A DNA stretch of 64,000 bases from Rhodobacterales bacterium LSUCC0031 (GCA_015689735.1 WVSP01000002.1:620001-684000); one strand, 5' to 3'; positions 16,476 through 26,830 are shown, counted from the first letter of the stretch. Notes: generated by a model from the letters alone, not told the origin. Numbers and translations are program-made.

Positions 16476-19400
16476 CTAGGCCTTGGCCTTTTCAGCGAGA
16501 TCGCGCGCGATGGCAAAGGCACCCTTGATCTTGTCAGCCTCGCTTGTCCAATCGCGCACCAACACGATCTTGTTGTCCTTGATCCGCGCCTGTCCCTTTT
16601 GGTCCTGCACAAAGGCCACCAGCCCCGCCGGGTTGGGAAATTTGTCGTTGTGGAACTGCACCGTCGCGCCCTTTGGTCCAGCGTCGAGCTTGGCGATATG
16701 GGCGCGCTTGCACATCGCCTTGATCCGCACGACCAGCAAGAGCGTGTTCACCTCGCGCGGCAGTGCGCCGAAACGGTCGATCAATTCGGCGGCGAAGCCT
16801 TCAAGATCGACCTTGGTCTCAAGCTGGCTGAGACGGCGATAAAGCCCCAGCCGCACATCGAGATCGGGGACATACGCCTCCGGGATCAGGACCGGCACGC
16901 CGAGATTGATCGTGGGCGACCATTGGCCGTCAGCCACCATGGGTTCGGCCACGCCTGAGCGGATCGCGGCGATCGCCTCTTCCAGCATGGATTGATACAG
17001 CTCGAAACCCACCTCGCGAACATGGCCCGATTGTTCCTCGCCCACGATATTGCCCGCGCCGCGGATATCGAGGTCTTGGCTCGCGATGGTGAACCCCGCC
17101 CCAAGGCTATCGAGGCTGCCCAAAACCCGCAGGCGTTTCTCGGCCGCAGGCGTCAGTTTCTGGCGCGGCTTGGTCGTCAGATACGCATAGGCACGGGTCT
17201 TGGCTCGCCCCACCCGGCCCCTGATCTGGTAGAGTTGGGCCAACCCATACATATCGGCGCGGTGGATGATCATGGTGTTGGCGGTGGGGATATCGATGCC
17301 CGATTCGATGATCGTGGTGGCCAAAAGGACATCGTACTTGCCATCGTAAAAGGCGTTCATCCGATCGTCGAGTTCGCCCGCCGCCATCTGCCCGTGGGCG
17401 ATGACGAAACGCACCTCCGGCACCTGGGTTTTCAGGAAATCTTCGATCTCGGGCAAATCCTCGATCCGGGGGACAACAAAGAAGGATTGCCCACCGCGAT
17501 AATGTTCGCGCAAGAGCGCCTCGCGCAACGTGACCGCATCGAATTCCGACACATAGGTACGGATCGCCAACCGATCGACAGGCGGCGTGCCGATCATCGA
17601 CAAATCGCGGACCCCAGTAAGCGACATCTGCAAGGTGCGTGGAATGGGCGTGGCCGAGAGCGTCAGCACATGCACATCCGAGCGCATCTCCTTCAGCCGT
17701 TCCTTATGGCTCACGCCAAAGCGCTGTTCCTCGTCCACGATCAACAGGCCCAAATCCTTGAATGTCACGCCCTTGGCCAACAAAGCATGGGTGCCGATCA
17801 CGATATCAACCGTACCTTCGGCCATGCCGCGCTTGGTCTCGGCGGCCTCCTTTTGGCCGACAAAGCGCGAGAGTTGCCGCACATTGACGGGAAACCCACG
17901 GAAGCGTTCGGCAAAAGTCTTGGCATGCTGGCGCGCAAGCAGCGTGGTCGGCGCGATCACCGCAACCTGTTGGCCTTGGGCCGCGGCGACAAAGGCTGCG
18001 CGCATCGCGACCTCGGTCTTGCCGAAGCCCACATCGCCCACGACAAGGCGGTCCATCGGGCGCCCTGCCTCCAAATCGCTCAGTACATCGGCGATGGCAG
18101 CAAGCTGGTCATCGGTTTCCTCATAGGGGAAGCGGGCGCAAAACGCCTCCCACATGTCGCCGGGCGGCACCAGAATAGGCGCGCGACGCAATTCGCGCTC
18201 GGCGGCGATACGGATCAGCTTGTCGGCGATCTGGCGCAGCCGCTCTTTCAGCTTGGCCTTCTTGGCCTGCCACGCGCCGCCGCCCAAGCGGTCAAGCAAG
18301 CCATCATCCTGCCCGTATCGGCTGAGAAGCTCGATATTCTCAACCGGCAGATAAAGCCTGTCGCCACCAGCATATTCCAGCAAAAGACATTCATGCGGCG
18401 CGCCGGCCGCCGTGACTGTTTCCAGCCCCTTGTAGCGGCCCACCCCGTGATCGACATGCACGACCAGATCGCCAGGCGAGAGCGATTGCGCCTCGGTCAG
18501 GTAATTCTCGGCGCGCTTGACCTTGCGCTTGGGCCGGATCAATCGGTCCCCCAAGACGTCTTGCTCGGATATGACGGTAAGCCCGTCGCCGGTAAATCCC
18601 TCGTCGAGGGGCCAGACGGTAAGGTTAATCGACCCCTTGCCACCGATCGCGCGCGCATCGGCGATCAGCTTGGCATCGGCGATCCCTTGATCTTCCAGCA
18701 AGCCCGCAAGCCGCTCGCGCGCGCCCTCGGACCACGAGGCGACAACGACGGTGCTTTCTTCACGCTTTACACGAATATGATCAGCCAAAGCCCCAAAAAG
18801 GCTTAAGCTTTCACTTTGACGCTCCGGTGCAAAACTGCGCCCCACACGCCCGCCCGCGTTGATCACCCCCGGCCCAGGTGCTGCTGGAATGGGGGCAAAT
18901 TGCAAGATGCGGTGGCGCATCGTTGCGGCGACCCACGCCGCATCATCGAGATACAAAAGCCCCGGCGGCACCGGCTTATAGACGGTATCAAGCCGCCCTT
19001 TCTGGGTCAGCGCGGTCTTTCGCGTGTCATATTGGTCGGCGATGGTATCCCAACGCGCCAAGCGCTGCGCCGTGGTCTGGTCATCAAGCGTAATCCGCGC
19101 GTCGGGCAAATAGTCGAACAGAGTCTCGAGGCGTTCGTGAAAGAAGGGGAGCCAGTGCTCCACGCCTTGGTGCTTGCGCCCCGCGCTCACCGCCTCGTAG
19201 AGCGGGTCATCGGTACCCGCAGCGCCGAACTCGATACGGTAGTTTTGGCGAAACCGCGTAATCGCGGCCTCATCAAGGATCACCTCGGAAACAGGCGCAA
19301 GTTCGACCCGATCAAGCTTTTCGGTGGTGCGCTGCGTCGCGGGATCGAACCGGCGCGCGCCATCAAGCACATCGCCGAACAGGTCAAGCCGCACAGGCCC

Positions 19401-19916
19401 GCTCGCGCCGGGGGGCCAGACATCGATGATCCCGCCGCGCAGGGCGTAATCGCCCGGCTCGCTGACTGTCGGCGTCTGCACAAACCCCATCCGCACGAGG
19501 AATTGCCGCAGCGCGCCCTCGTCGATGCGCCCGCCCACCTCGGCAGCAAAGGCCGCCTGTTGCAGCACAGCCCGCGCAGGCAGCCGTTGCGTCGCAGCGT
19601 TGAGCGTGGTCAGCACAATGAAGCGCCCCGACAGCCCCCCGGCCAGTGCCGCCAGCGTCGCCATACGCGCAGCCGAGATCTCGGCATTGGGCGAGACGCG
19701 ATCGAAAGGCAGGCAATCCCACCCCGGAAAGGACAAGATCACGGCGCTTGGGTCGAAAAAGGCCAAGGCACGGGCCATCGCGGCCATGCGCTTGTCGTCG
19801 CGCGCGATATGGATCACAGGCGCAGGCGCACCCTTGGCCAATTCTTTCAGCACAAGGGCGGCGTCGAACCCCTCGGGCGCGCCGGAGACGAGGATATGAT
19901 CGGATGTCATGGCCAT
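16476..19916 (-). CDS. mfd: Transcription-repair coupling factor Mfd
   Basis: ATP-driven translocase that removes stalled RNA polymerase at DNA lesions and recruits UvrA. The 1146-residue protein has the expected order: UvrB-homology region (about 1-350), the RNA-polymerase-interaction domain (LSPGDLVVHVDHGVGRYKGLE, about 480-500) and RecG-like helicase domains. It also has Walker A GDVGFGKTEVA (near 640), the DEEQRFG box (near 740) and a C-terminal TRCF domain. The start at 19916 is chosen because an AGG lies ten bases upstream; 19910 is an alternative. It is monocistronic or paired with the small membrane protein gene upstream. Confidence 0.96.
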   Translation of the reverse strand: MAMTSDHILVSGAPEGFDAALVLKELAKGAPAPVIHIARDDKRMAAMARALAFFDPSAVILSFPGWDCLPFDRVSPNAEISAARMATLAALAGGLSGRFIVLTTLNAATQRLPARAVLQQAAFAAEVGGRIDEGALRQFLVRMGFVQTPTVSEPGDYALRGGIIDVWPPGASGPVRLDLFGDVLDGARRFDPATQRTTEKLDRVELAPVSEVILDEAAITRFRQNYRIEFGAAGTDDPLYEAVSAGRKHQGVEHWLPFFHERLETLFDYLPDARITLDDQTTAQRLARWDTIADQYDTRKTALTQKGRLDTVYKPVPPGLLYLDDAAWVAATMRHRILQFAPIPAAPGPGVINAGGRVGRSFAPERQSESLSLFGALADHIRVKREESTVVVASWSEGARERLAGLLEDQGIADAKLIADARAIGGKGSINLTVWPLDEGFTGDGLTVISEQDVLGDRLIRPKRKVKRAENYLTEAQSLSPGDLVVHVDHGVGRYKGLETVTAAGAPHECLLLEYAGGDRLYLPVENIELLSRYGQDDGLLDRLGGGAWQAKKAKLKERLRQIADKLIRIAAERELRRAPILVPPGDMWEAFCARFPYEETDDQLAAIADVLSDLEAGRPMDRLVVGDVGFGKTEVAMRAAFVAAAQGQQVAVIAPTTLLARQHAKTFAERFRGFPVNVRQLSRFVGQKEAAETKRGMAEGTVDIVIGTHALLAKGVTFKDLGLLIVDEEQRFGVSHKERLKEMRSDVHVLTLSATPIPRTLQMSLTGVRDLSMIGTPPVDRLAIRTYVSEFDAVTLREALLREHYRGGQSFFVVPRIEDLPEIEDFLKTQVPEVRFVIAHGQMAAGELDDRMNAFYDGKYDVLLATTIIESGIDIPTANTMIIHRADMYGLAQLYQIRGRVGRAKTRAYAYLTTKPRQKLTPAAEKRLRVLGSLDSLGAGFTIASQDLDIRGAGNIVGEEQSGHVREVGFELYQSMLEEAIAAIRSGVAEPMVADGQWSPTINLGVPVLIPEAYVPDLDVRLGLYRRLSQLETKVDLEGFAAELIDRFGALPREVNTLLLVVRIKAMCKRAHIAKLDAGPKGATVQFHNDKFPNPAGLVAFVQDQKGQARIKDNKIVLVRDWTSEADKIKGAFAIARDLAEKAKA

Positions 19917-19955
19917 GGCCGCGTGACCTACGCCGCGGGCGCGCCGTGTCAAGCG

Positions 19956-20474
19956 CTAGTAAAGCACGCTGCCCGAGACATTGCTGTACATGCCCCAAAC
20001 TGCCGTGACGAAAATCGCGATGGCGCCCATGACCCGCACGATCAGACGATGCTGACGCAAAAATCGGCAAAGCGTGTCGATATCGGCCCCTTGCACACGG
20101 CGCGCGGTCAGGATGCTCAAGGCGGCGACCGACAACAGCGGCACCAAGAGCAAGATGATCGCTTGCGCAAATTCTACCCCATACCCCCAGCCCAGCATCG
20201 CAAGGGCGCTTACCACAAAACCCGATGCCGCCACCATCAGCGTCCCCGATAGATCGGCAAAGGCGAGGATGCGGCGGCTATGTACCTCGGCCAAGGTCTG
20301 AACATCGCGGCCAGCCCTGGCATCGCCGCGCCGTGCTTGCTGGACCATGTGATAGGGTATGCCCAGCACCCAATGCGACAGCGATGACCACATCACCGCA
20401 AGCGCGATCCAGTACCACAGGTTCGAGAATGACCGCAGGTCGATCACTTCGGTAACAAGATCGATCAAATCCAA
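19956..20474 (-). CDS. Conserved membrane protein, four helices
   Basis: Integral membrane protein of about 172 residues with four predicted helices (near 18-38, 75-95, 100-125 and 145-165) and an N-terminal VIDLRSFSNLWYW signature. Similar Rhodobacterales proteins have, as I recall, been labelled component of SufBCD complex, but nothing in the sequence proves an Fe-S role. The likely start is TTG at 20474, with a good AGGCGG site seven bases upstream; an ATG at 20552 would add 26 residues without a good ribosome-binding site. It lies between mfd and the divergent hemB. Confidence 0.7.
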   Translation of the reverse strand: MDLIDLVTEVIDLRSFSNLWYWIALAVMWSSLSHWVLGIPYHMVQQARRGDARAGRDVQTLAEVHSRRILAFADLSGTLMVAASGFVVSALAMLGWGYGVEFAQAIILLLVPLLSVAALSILTARRVQGADIDTLCRFLRQHRLIVRVMGAIAIFVTAVWGMYSNVSGSVLY

Positions 20475-20640
20475 AACTGCGCCGCCTGCATCTCGATACC
20501 TTTGCCCAAATATGACTATACCGGCCTTCAGGGCGGTTTCCAGCCCCGGCATGTTTTGGCCGCGCGCTTACAACCCTTGCCCTTTAGGCCGCCCCATGTC
20601 ACCGCTAGAGGCTGCAAAGCCCGAAGGAAAGGCCACCGCC

Positions 20641-21633
20641 ATGCCCCACGCCGCATTCCCCGCGATCCGCCACCGACGCCTGCGGGCAACGCCTGCCTTG
20701 CGCAACCTCGTGCGCGAGCATGAACTGAGCGTCAACGACCTGATCTGGCCGATTTTCGTGCGCGACGGGGTGGGCATCGAAGAGCCGATCGCATCCATGC
20801 CTGGGGTGTATCGCCGCTCGGTTGACAAGATCGTTGCCGCCGCGCGCGAGGCCGCATCCTTGGGCATCCCGGCCATTTGCCTGTTTCCCTATACCGATCC
20901 CGCGCTGAAGACCCAGAACTGCGAGGAGGCATGGAACCCCGACAACCTGTCAAACCGCGCGATCCGCGCGATCCGCGAGGCGGGGATCGCCATCGCGATC
21001 ATGACCGATGTCGCCCTCGACCCCTATAACATCAACGGCCATGACGGCATCGTGCGCGATGGTGTCATCGTGAATGATGAAACGGTGGCGGCGCTGGTCA
21101 AGATGGCTTTGGCCCAAGCCGCAGCCGGTGCCGACATCATCGGCCCATCCGACATGATGGATGGGCGTATCGGCGCGATCCGCACCGCGCTAGAGGCCGA
21201 GGGGCATCAAAACGTGACGATCATGTCCTACGCTGCCAAATTCGCCAGCGCCTATTACGGGCCGTTCCGCGATGCGGTTGGTGCCGCGGGCGCGCTCAAG
21301 GGCGACAAGCTGACCTACCAGATCGACCCCGCCAACCGCCGCGCGGCGTTGGCTTGCGTCGCGCGCGACCTGATGGAGGGCGCCGATATGGTGATGGTCA
21401 AACCGGGCATGCCCTATCTCGACATGGTACGCGAGGTTAAAGACCGCTTCGACGCGCCCACCTACGCCTATCAGGTCTCGGGCGAATACGCGATGATCGC
21501 GGCCGCGGCGGCCAATGGCTGGATCGATGGTGACAAGGTGATGGTGGAAAGCTTGATGAGCTTTCGGCGCGCAGGCTGTGACGGTGTCTTGACCTATTTC
21601 GCCCCGCGGATCGCCCAAATCCTCAACGGCTAG
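20641..21633 (+). CDS. hemB: Delta-aminolevulinic acid dehydratase (porphobilinogen synthase)
   Basis: Condenses two 5-aminolevulinate molecules to porphobilinogen, the common step to heme and bacteriochlorophyll. The 330-residue protein has both active-site lysines: SYAAKFASAYYGPFRDA (near 202) and VMVKPGMPYLD (near 257). In the metal region, CLFPYTDPALKT replaces the DxCxCxxCxxGH zinc cluster, so the enzyme is the magnesium/potassium type known from Rhodobacter-like bacteria. The start at 20641 follows AAGGA. Heme supply also links to ctaA and ccmE, and bacteriochlorophyll to the puc operon in this window. Confidence 0.95.
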   Translation: MPHAAFPAIRHRRLRATPALRNLVREHELSVNDLIWPIFVRDGVGIEEPIASMPGVYRRSVDKIVAAAREAASLGIPAICLFPYTDPALKTQNCEEAWNPDNLSNRAIRAIREAGIAIAIMTDVALDPYNINGHDGIVRDGVIVNDETVAALVKMALAQAAAGADIIGPSDMMDGRIGAIRTALEAEGHQNVTIMSYAAKFASAYYGPFRDAVGAAGALKGDKLTYQIDPANRRAALACVARDLMEGADMVMVKPGMPYLDMVREVKDRFDAPTYAYQVSGEYAMIAAAAANGWIDGDKVMVESLMSFRRAGCDGVLTYFAPRIAQILNG

Positions 21634-21772
21634 CGGCGGATCGGCGACCAACCGCCACGGCTTGTGTTTTGCTGCGTGACAGGGCCGCGCGAAGGTCATA
21701 AACTGCATGGCAGGATGCGGGCGCAAAGACCCGCCCCAAAGGCACAACCAAACGAGAGGCAAGAGGCAACAC

Positions 21773-22330
21773 ATGCGCAGCATATCCCGTCGTCATTTCG
21801 TGATCACCGCCGCGGCCCTTCCACTGGTGTCAGCCTGTGGCAATGGCGTCAATTCGACCGGAGCGCAGCGTATCGATGGACGCGTCGATAGTGCGCTTGA
21901 ATTCATGAACCGAGAGGTGCCTGGCGCGCAGGAATTGTCCGCCAATGCCGCGGGCGTGTTGATCATGCCGCTGATTACCGAGGCAGGGTTTGGTTTGGGT
22001 GGCTCGTACGGGCGCGGAGCGTTGCGCATCAACGGCGTGACGGTCGATTACTATGCCGCCGCCGCTGGTACCTTTGGCTTGCAGATCGGCGCGCAGCAAT
22101 ACGCCCATGCGCTGTTTTTCATGACCGATGCGGCCTTGCAGGATTTCCGCAACTCCAACGGTTGGGCGGCTGGTGGCGATATCCGCTATGCCTTCAATGA
22201 TCGCGGCGGGATGCTGGGGGTCGATACGACCACCTTGACCGATCCAGTCATCGCGATCGTCTTTGGACAGGCCGGAATGATCTTGGGCGCCACCCTCGAA
22301 GGCACGCGTTACACCCGCATCCTGCCCTGA
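21773..22330 (+). CDS. YSC84/SYLF-domain lipoprotein
   Basis: Lipoprotein precursor of 185 residues. The N terminus MRSISRRHFVITAAALPLVSAC combines an RR-containing start and a lipobox with acylated Cys near position 22. The mature part is a SYLF/Ysc84 lipid-binding-like domain (AAGVLIMPLITEAGFGLGGSYGRGAL, GLQIGAQQYAHALFFMT). Such proteins are periplasmic or membrane-anchored, and their role in bacteria is poorly known. The start at 21773 has AGAGGC upstream. It lies between hemB and the acylase gene, with no clear partner. Confidence 0.8.
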   Translation: MRSISRRHFVITAAALPLVSACGNGVNSTGAQRIDGRVDSALEFMNREVPGAQELSANAAGVLIMPLITEAGFGLGGSYGRGALRINGVTVDYYAAAAGTFGLQIGAQQYAHALFFMTDAALQDFRNSNGWAAGGDIRYAFNDRGGMLGVDTTTLTDPVIAIVFGQAGMILGATLEGTRYTRILP

Positions 22331-22402
22331 ATGGCACCGCGCCCCATTTGCATTTGCGCGCGCTTGGGATAGCAGGCGGCGAGTGATTGACGCCGAGGGA
22401 CC

Positions 22403-24877
22403 ATGGGTTTCGTACTGGGCTGGCTTGTCCGTTTGGGTTCTATCGCCGTCGCTCTGACGGTGATCGTGATCTTGTCTGCATGGTGGATCGGGTCAAGGTC
22501 GATCCCCGATTATGCGGCCGAATGGACCGTGCCGGGGCTGACAGCCCCCGTCGAGATCGTCCGCGACACAGCCGCAGTGCCGCATATCTTTGGTCAAAGC
22601 GACAGCGATGTCTTCTATGGCTTGGGCGTAGCGCATGCCCAAGATCGGCTGTGGCAAATGCTGATGATGCGGCGCACTGCGCAGGGGCGGCTTTCGGAAC
22701 TATTTGGCCCTGCCACCCTTCAGATCGACGATCTGCTGCGCCGCCTCGACATTTACCAATTGGCGATCGCATCGGTCGATGCGTTGGATGCAGATAGTAT
22801 CGCCGCGCTCGAGGCTTATGCCGCAGGTGTCAACGCTTGGTTGGGCCTTGTGGGGACAGAGGCCTTGGGGCGCGGCGCACCGGAACTGTTCTTATTCACA
22901 CCCGAGATCACCCCGTGGCGGCCCGCCGACAGTGTCGCTGTCACCTTCTTGATGGCGCTGCAACTGACCGGGCATCACGACGAGGAGGTATTGCGCGCGC
23001 GGCTTTCCCTGGCACTTGCCGATCCGCGCGGTCTGGCCGATCTGATGCCTGATGCGCCCGGCGCGGGTGTGGCCGCACTCGCCCGTTACCAAGATCTGTT
23101 CGACACCACCCTGCCCCAATTCGCCCAAGGGCCATCCACCCCGCGCCACCCGCTGCATCCCAATGTGCTGGGGCGGGGGATGGCCGGTGCCTCTAACGCT
23201 TTTGCCGCCACGCCGGCGCGCGCAGCCGCCTCCGGGGCGCTGATGGCCAATGATCCGCATCTGGGGCTGACGGCGCCCGGCATCTGGTATTTGGCGCGGC
23301 TCGAGCTTTCGACAGGCGGCGTGATCGGGGCCACGATCCCCGGCATGCCCGTGATCTTGGCGGGACGGTCCGAGCGACTGGCCTGGGGGATCACCTCGGC
23401 GTACCTCGATGATATCGACCTTTACGTCGAAGAGGTGAACCCCGCCAATCCCGACCAGTATCGCGGCCCCGATGGCTGGGCCGATTTTCGTACCGATCGC
23501 CGTGTCATCGCGGTGGCAGATATGCCCGATGTCACCATCACGCGCCGCTGGACCGAGAATGGCCCGGTCCTGCCCGGCCAGCATTTCGATTTGGCGACTG
23601 TGACACCGCCCGGCCATGTGATGAGTATGGCTTGGACAGCACTCAGTGATCGCAACACCTCGATCCAGACGGGGTTACGCCTGATGCGCGCGCACACGAT
23701 CGAGGATGGGCTCGCCGCCGGCGAGGATTTCGTGGCCCCCTCCCAGAATTTGATGCTGGCAAGCGCGGATGGGCGCATTGCGATGCAGGTGATCGGGCGC
23801 ATGCCATGGCGCATGAACGGGCATGAGACCCAAGCCCGCATGCCATCCCCAGGCTGGGCGCCACAAAACCGCTGGCAAGGTACGACGCTTTACTTCGCCA
23901 ATCCCCGCTTCATCGACCCCGAAAGCGGGATTCTCGGCAATACCAACAACCGCACGGTCGCGCGCGATTTTCCGCTGCATGTGACCCATGATTGGGGCGA
24001 CACGCAGCGCATCACGCGGCTCTCGCGCCTGATGGAAGCGCGCGACGTCCACACCCGCGACAGCTTTATCGAGGCGCAGCTTGATACTGTCTCGGCAGCG
24101 GCGCGCAACATCTTGCCCTTGGTCGCGCGTGATCTGTGGTTCACAAGCGAGGCAGCCCCTGCCGGCACACCCGAGCGCCGCCGCCAGCGCGCCCTCGCCC
24201 TCTTGGCCGAATGGAACGGCGAGATGAACGAGCATCTGCCCGAGCCGTTGATCTATGCCGCATGGATGCGCGAATTACAGCAACGCCTGATCCGCGACGA
24301 TATCGGTCCCTTGGCCGATGAATTCCAAAGCTATGAGCCGCTGTTCATCGAACGCGTCTATCGCGATATCGACGGGGCCGCGCGCTGGTGTGATGTCAGC
24401 CATTCGACGGCGGTTGAAAGCTGCACGGATATTGCGCGGCTAGCGCTCGACGATGCGCTGCAATGGCTCGAAGAGCGCTATGGCAGCGAATTGGAAAGCT
24501 GGCGCTGGGGCGCGGCGCACGAGGCGCGGCATGATCACTCGGTCTTGGGTCAGACGCGGCTGTTTTCGTGGATCGTGAATATCCGCCAACCCACCAGCGG
24601 CGGCGATTTCACGCTGAACCGCGCGGCGACACCCGGCACGCTGCCCGATCCCTTTCTCAACATCCATGCCGCAGGCTATCGCGGGGTCTATGATTTCGCC
24701 GATCCAGATAGCTCGGTCTTCGTGATCGCAACGGGTCAATCGGGCCATCCTTTGTCACGCCATTACGATGATCTGGGCGAGTTGTGGCGGCGGGGCGAAT
24801 ATATCCCGATGACGCTAGACCCCGATCTGGCGCGGGCGGGCAATATCGGGATCACGACGCTTTTGCCCTTGCCGTAG
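22403..24877 (+). CDS. Penicillin acylase family protein (Ntn hydrolase)
   Basis: Periplasmic amidase of 824 residues made as one precursor and cut into two chains. A membrane or signal helix occupies about 8-28. The autocatalytic site is seen as GASNAFA (near 262-268), where the Ser becomes the N-terminal nucleophile of the beta chain. The downstream Asn and LMANDPHLGL motif are conserved. Substrates in the family include penicillins and N-acyl-homoserine lactones, so quorum-signal breakdown is possible but not shown. The start has GAGGGA upstream. Not clearly linked to neighbours. Confidence 0.88.
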   Translation: MGFVLGWLVRLGSIAVALTVIVILSAWWIGSRSIPDYAAEWTVPGLTAPVEIVRDTAAVPHIFGQSDSDVFYGLGVAHAQDRLWQMLMMRRTAQGRLSELFGPATLQIDDLLRRLDIYQLAIASVDALDADSIAALEAYAAGVNAWLGLVGTEALGRGAPELFLFTPEITPWRPADSVAVTFLMALQLTGHHDEEVLRARLSLALADPRGLADLMPDAPGAGVAALARYQDLFDTTLPQFAQGPSTPRHPLHPNVLGRGMAGASNAFAATPARAAASGALMANDPHLGLTAPGIWYLARLELSTGGVIGATIPGMPVILAGRSERLAWGITSAYLDDIDLYVEEVNPANPDQYRGPDGWADFRTDRRVIAVADMPDVTITRRWTENGPVLPGQHFDLATVTPPGHVMSMAWTALSDRNTSIQTGLRLMRAHTIEDGLAAGEDFVAPSQNLMLASADGRIAMQVIGRMPWRMNGHETQARMPSPGWAPQNRWQGTTLYFANPRFIDPESGILGNTNNRTVARDFPLHVTHDWGDTQRITRLSRLMEARDVHTRDSFIEAQLDTVSAAARNILPLVARDLWFTSEAAPAGTPERRRQRALALLAEWNGEMNEHLPEPLIYAAWMRELQQRLIRDDIGPLADEFQSYEPLFIERVYRDIDGAARWCDVSHSTAVESCTDIARLALDDALQWLEERYGSELESWRWGAAHEARHDHSVLGQTRLFSWIVNIRQPTSGGDFTLNRAATPGTLPDPFLNIHAAGYRGVYDFADPDSSVFVIATGQSGHPLSRHYDDLGELWRRGEYIPMTLDPDLARAGNIGITTLLPLP

Positions 24878-24974
24878 GGTAGGCCATCAAGCGCGCCTCA
24901 AAAGGACAGGCCCTTTTGCATCCTTGCACCCTGCGCTATGAGAAGGCGCAGACGCCACCCCCGAGGCCCACGCC

Positions 24975-25853
24975 ATGCCCTTGATCTATGACAGTCCCGC
25001 CGCTTGGACGGATGCGCCCCAGAAACGGCTGGCCGTCTTCGGCATGTCCGGCCTTGGCAAAACGCGGCTAGCGTCGATCCTGCGCGCGCAAGGCAGCTGG
25101 TATCACTACTCGATCGATTACCGCATCGGCACCGCCTATATGGGCGAGCACATCGCCGACAACCTCAAACGCCAAGCGATGCAGGTGCCATTTCTGGCCG
25201 AGCTTTTGCGCTCGGACAGCATTTATATCGGCTCCAATATCAGCTTCGGCAATCTCGCCCCGCTCTCGACATTCTTGGGCAAGCCGGGCAATCCAGCCAT
25301 GGGCGGCTTGCCTTTTGACGAATATATGCGCCGCCAAGCGTTGCATCGCCGGGCCGAGATCAACGCGCTTTTGGACACGCCGAGCTTCGTGGCGCGGGCG
25401 CGCGACCTTTACGATTATCCCCATTTCATCGCTGATACGGGCGGCTCGATCTGCGAAGTGGTCGATCCCGACGATCCCGCCGACGAGGTCTTGGCAACGC
25501 TGTCGGCGCAATGTCTGATGATCTGGATCGAAGGCCCCGAAAGCCATACGCAGGAATTGATCCGCCGCTTCGACCGCGATCCCAAGCCCATGTATTACAG
25601 GCCAGAATTTCTATTGCCGCTGTGGCAGGGCTGGCTGGCCGAACAAGGGCTGACAGCCGAACGGGCCGACCCTAACGCCTTTATCCGCTATGCCTATGCG
25701 CGTGCCATGGCCCACCGCGCGCCCCTTTATGCGGCAATGGCGCGCAATTGGGGGCTCACCGTCACCGCCGCCGAGGTCGAGGCCGTGCGCGACGCGCAAG
25801 ACGCTGTTGCAATGGTCGCCGCCGCCCTTGGCAGGGCCGCCACGCGCGCCTAG
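24975..25853 (+). CDS. P-loop ATPase of unknown function
   Basis: Cytoplasmic protein of 292 residues with an N-terminal Walker A motif [11 protein letters not shown] (23-33). The following segment ([19 protein letters not shown]) is conserved in Rhodobacterales homologues of this size. A Walker B-like hydrophobic strand occurs near 180 ([11 protein letters not shown]). The fold resembles nucleotide/shikimate-kinase-like P-loop proteins, but no catalytic partner residues are recognised. The gene ends 32 bases before metA and probably shares its transcript. Function unknown. Confidence 0.75.
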   Translation: MPLIYDSPAAWTDAPQKRLAVFGMSGLGKTRLASILRAQGSWYHYSIDYRIGTAYMGEHIADNLKRQAMQVPFLAELLRSDSIYIGSNISFGNLAPLSTFLGKPGNPAMGGLPFDEYMRRQALHRRAEINALLDTPSFVARARDLYDYPHFIADTGGSICEVVDPDDPADEVLATLSAQCLMIWIEGPESHTQELIRRFDRDPKPMYYRPEFLLPLWQGWLAEQGLTAERADPNAFIRYAYARAMAHRAPLYAAMARNWGLTVTAAEVEAVRDAQDAVAMVAAALGRAATRA

Positions 25854-25885
25854 CTCAATCGTGCCAGTCGAGGATCGTATCACCC

Positions 25886-26830
25886 ATGCCCATCAAGCTG
25901 CCATCGACCCTGCCCGCCTATGCCGTGCTCAAGCGCGAGGGCGTGATGGTGATGGGGGCTGATGCGGCAGACAAGCAAGACATCCGGCCTTTGCGGGTAG
26001 GTTTGCTGAACCTGATGCCCAAAAAGATCCAGACCGAGACGCAATTCGCCCGCCTGATCGGGGCCACGCCCTTGCAGGTGGAGTTGTCGCTCATTCGGAT
26101 GACCGATCACGAAACCCGCAATACCGCCGCCGAACATATGGAGGCATTTTACCGCCCATTTGCCGAGGTCGCCGACACCGACGAGAAATTCGATGGGCTG
26201 ATCATCACCGGCGCACCGATTGAGCATCTCGATTTCGCTGATGTGACCTATTGGGACGAGCTGCAACAGGTCTTTGATTGGACGCAAAGCCACGTCCATT
26301 CCACCTTTGGCGTCTGCTGGGGCGGAATGGCGATGATCAACCATTTCCACGGGGTCCAAAAACACCTTCTCGACCACAAGGCCTTTGGCTGTTTCCGCCA
26401 CACCGTGCGCGAAGCTGCCTCACCTTACTTGCGCGGGTTTTCCGATGATTTCGTGATCCCCGTCAGCCGATGGACCGAGATGCGCCAGCCCGAGATCGAT
26501 GCCGTGCCGGGGCTGGTGACGCTCTTGGGCTCGGCCGAGGTTGGCCCTTGCCTGGTCGAAGACCGCGCCCATCGCGCACTCTATATCTTCAACCATTTCG
26601 AATATGACAGCGACACGCTGAAACAGGAATATGATCGCGATACGCAAAACGGCACCCCGATCAATGTGCCGATAAATTATTATCCCGACAACGACCCTAC
26701 CCGCGCACCACAGAACCGTTGGCGCAGCCATGCGCATTTGCTTTATAGCAATTGGGTATCGGAGATGTATTTGACCACGCCCTTCGACATGGCCGAGATC
26801 GGGCAGCGCTCGACCGATTGGCGGGAATGA
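25886..26830 (+). CDS. metA: Homoserine O-acetyltransferase, MetA type
   Basis: Acylates homoserine in the first committed step of methionine synthesis. The 314-residue protein is a class-I-amidotransferase-like MetA. The catalytic Cys in FGVCWGG, the His-Glu of FNHFEYD and [12 protein letters not shown] are present. The acyl-CoA selector loop reads GAPIEHL; the residue aligned to E. coli Gly111 is Glu, which in studied MetA enzymes gives acetyl-CoA rather than succinyl-CoA use. The start at 25886 has GAGGA upstream. The stop overlaps the next gene by ATGA. There is no room for a SAM-II riboswitch in the 32-base gap. Confidence 0.92.
   Translation: MPIKLPSTLPAYAVLKREGVMVMGADAADKQDIRPLRVGLLNLMPKKIQTETQFARLIGATPLQVELSLIRMTDHETRNTAAEHMEAFYRPFAEVADTDEKFDGLIITGAPIEHLDFADVTYWDELQQVFDWTQSHVHSTFGVCWGGMAMINHFHGVQKHLLDHKAFGCFRHTVREAASPYLRGFSDDFVIPVSRWTEMRQPEIDAVPGLVTLLGSAEVGPCLVEDRAHRALYIFNHFEYDSDTLKQEYDRDTQNGTPINVPINYYPDNDPTRAPQNRWRSHAHLLYSNWVSEMYLTTPFDMAEIGQRSTDWRE

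Noticed and set aside
24900-24917. AAAAGG/CCTTTT inverted repeat after the penicillin acylase gene
   Set aside because: A 6-bp stem ending in TTTT could be a weak terminator, but it is short and easily expected by chance.
25854-25885. SAM-II riboswitch before metA
   Set aside because: SAM-II elements are common before alphaproteobacterial metA, but only 32 bases separate it from the upstream ATPase gene, and no pseudoknot motif is present.
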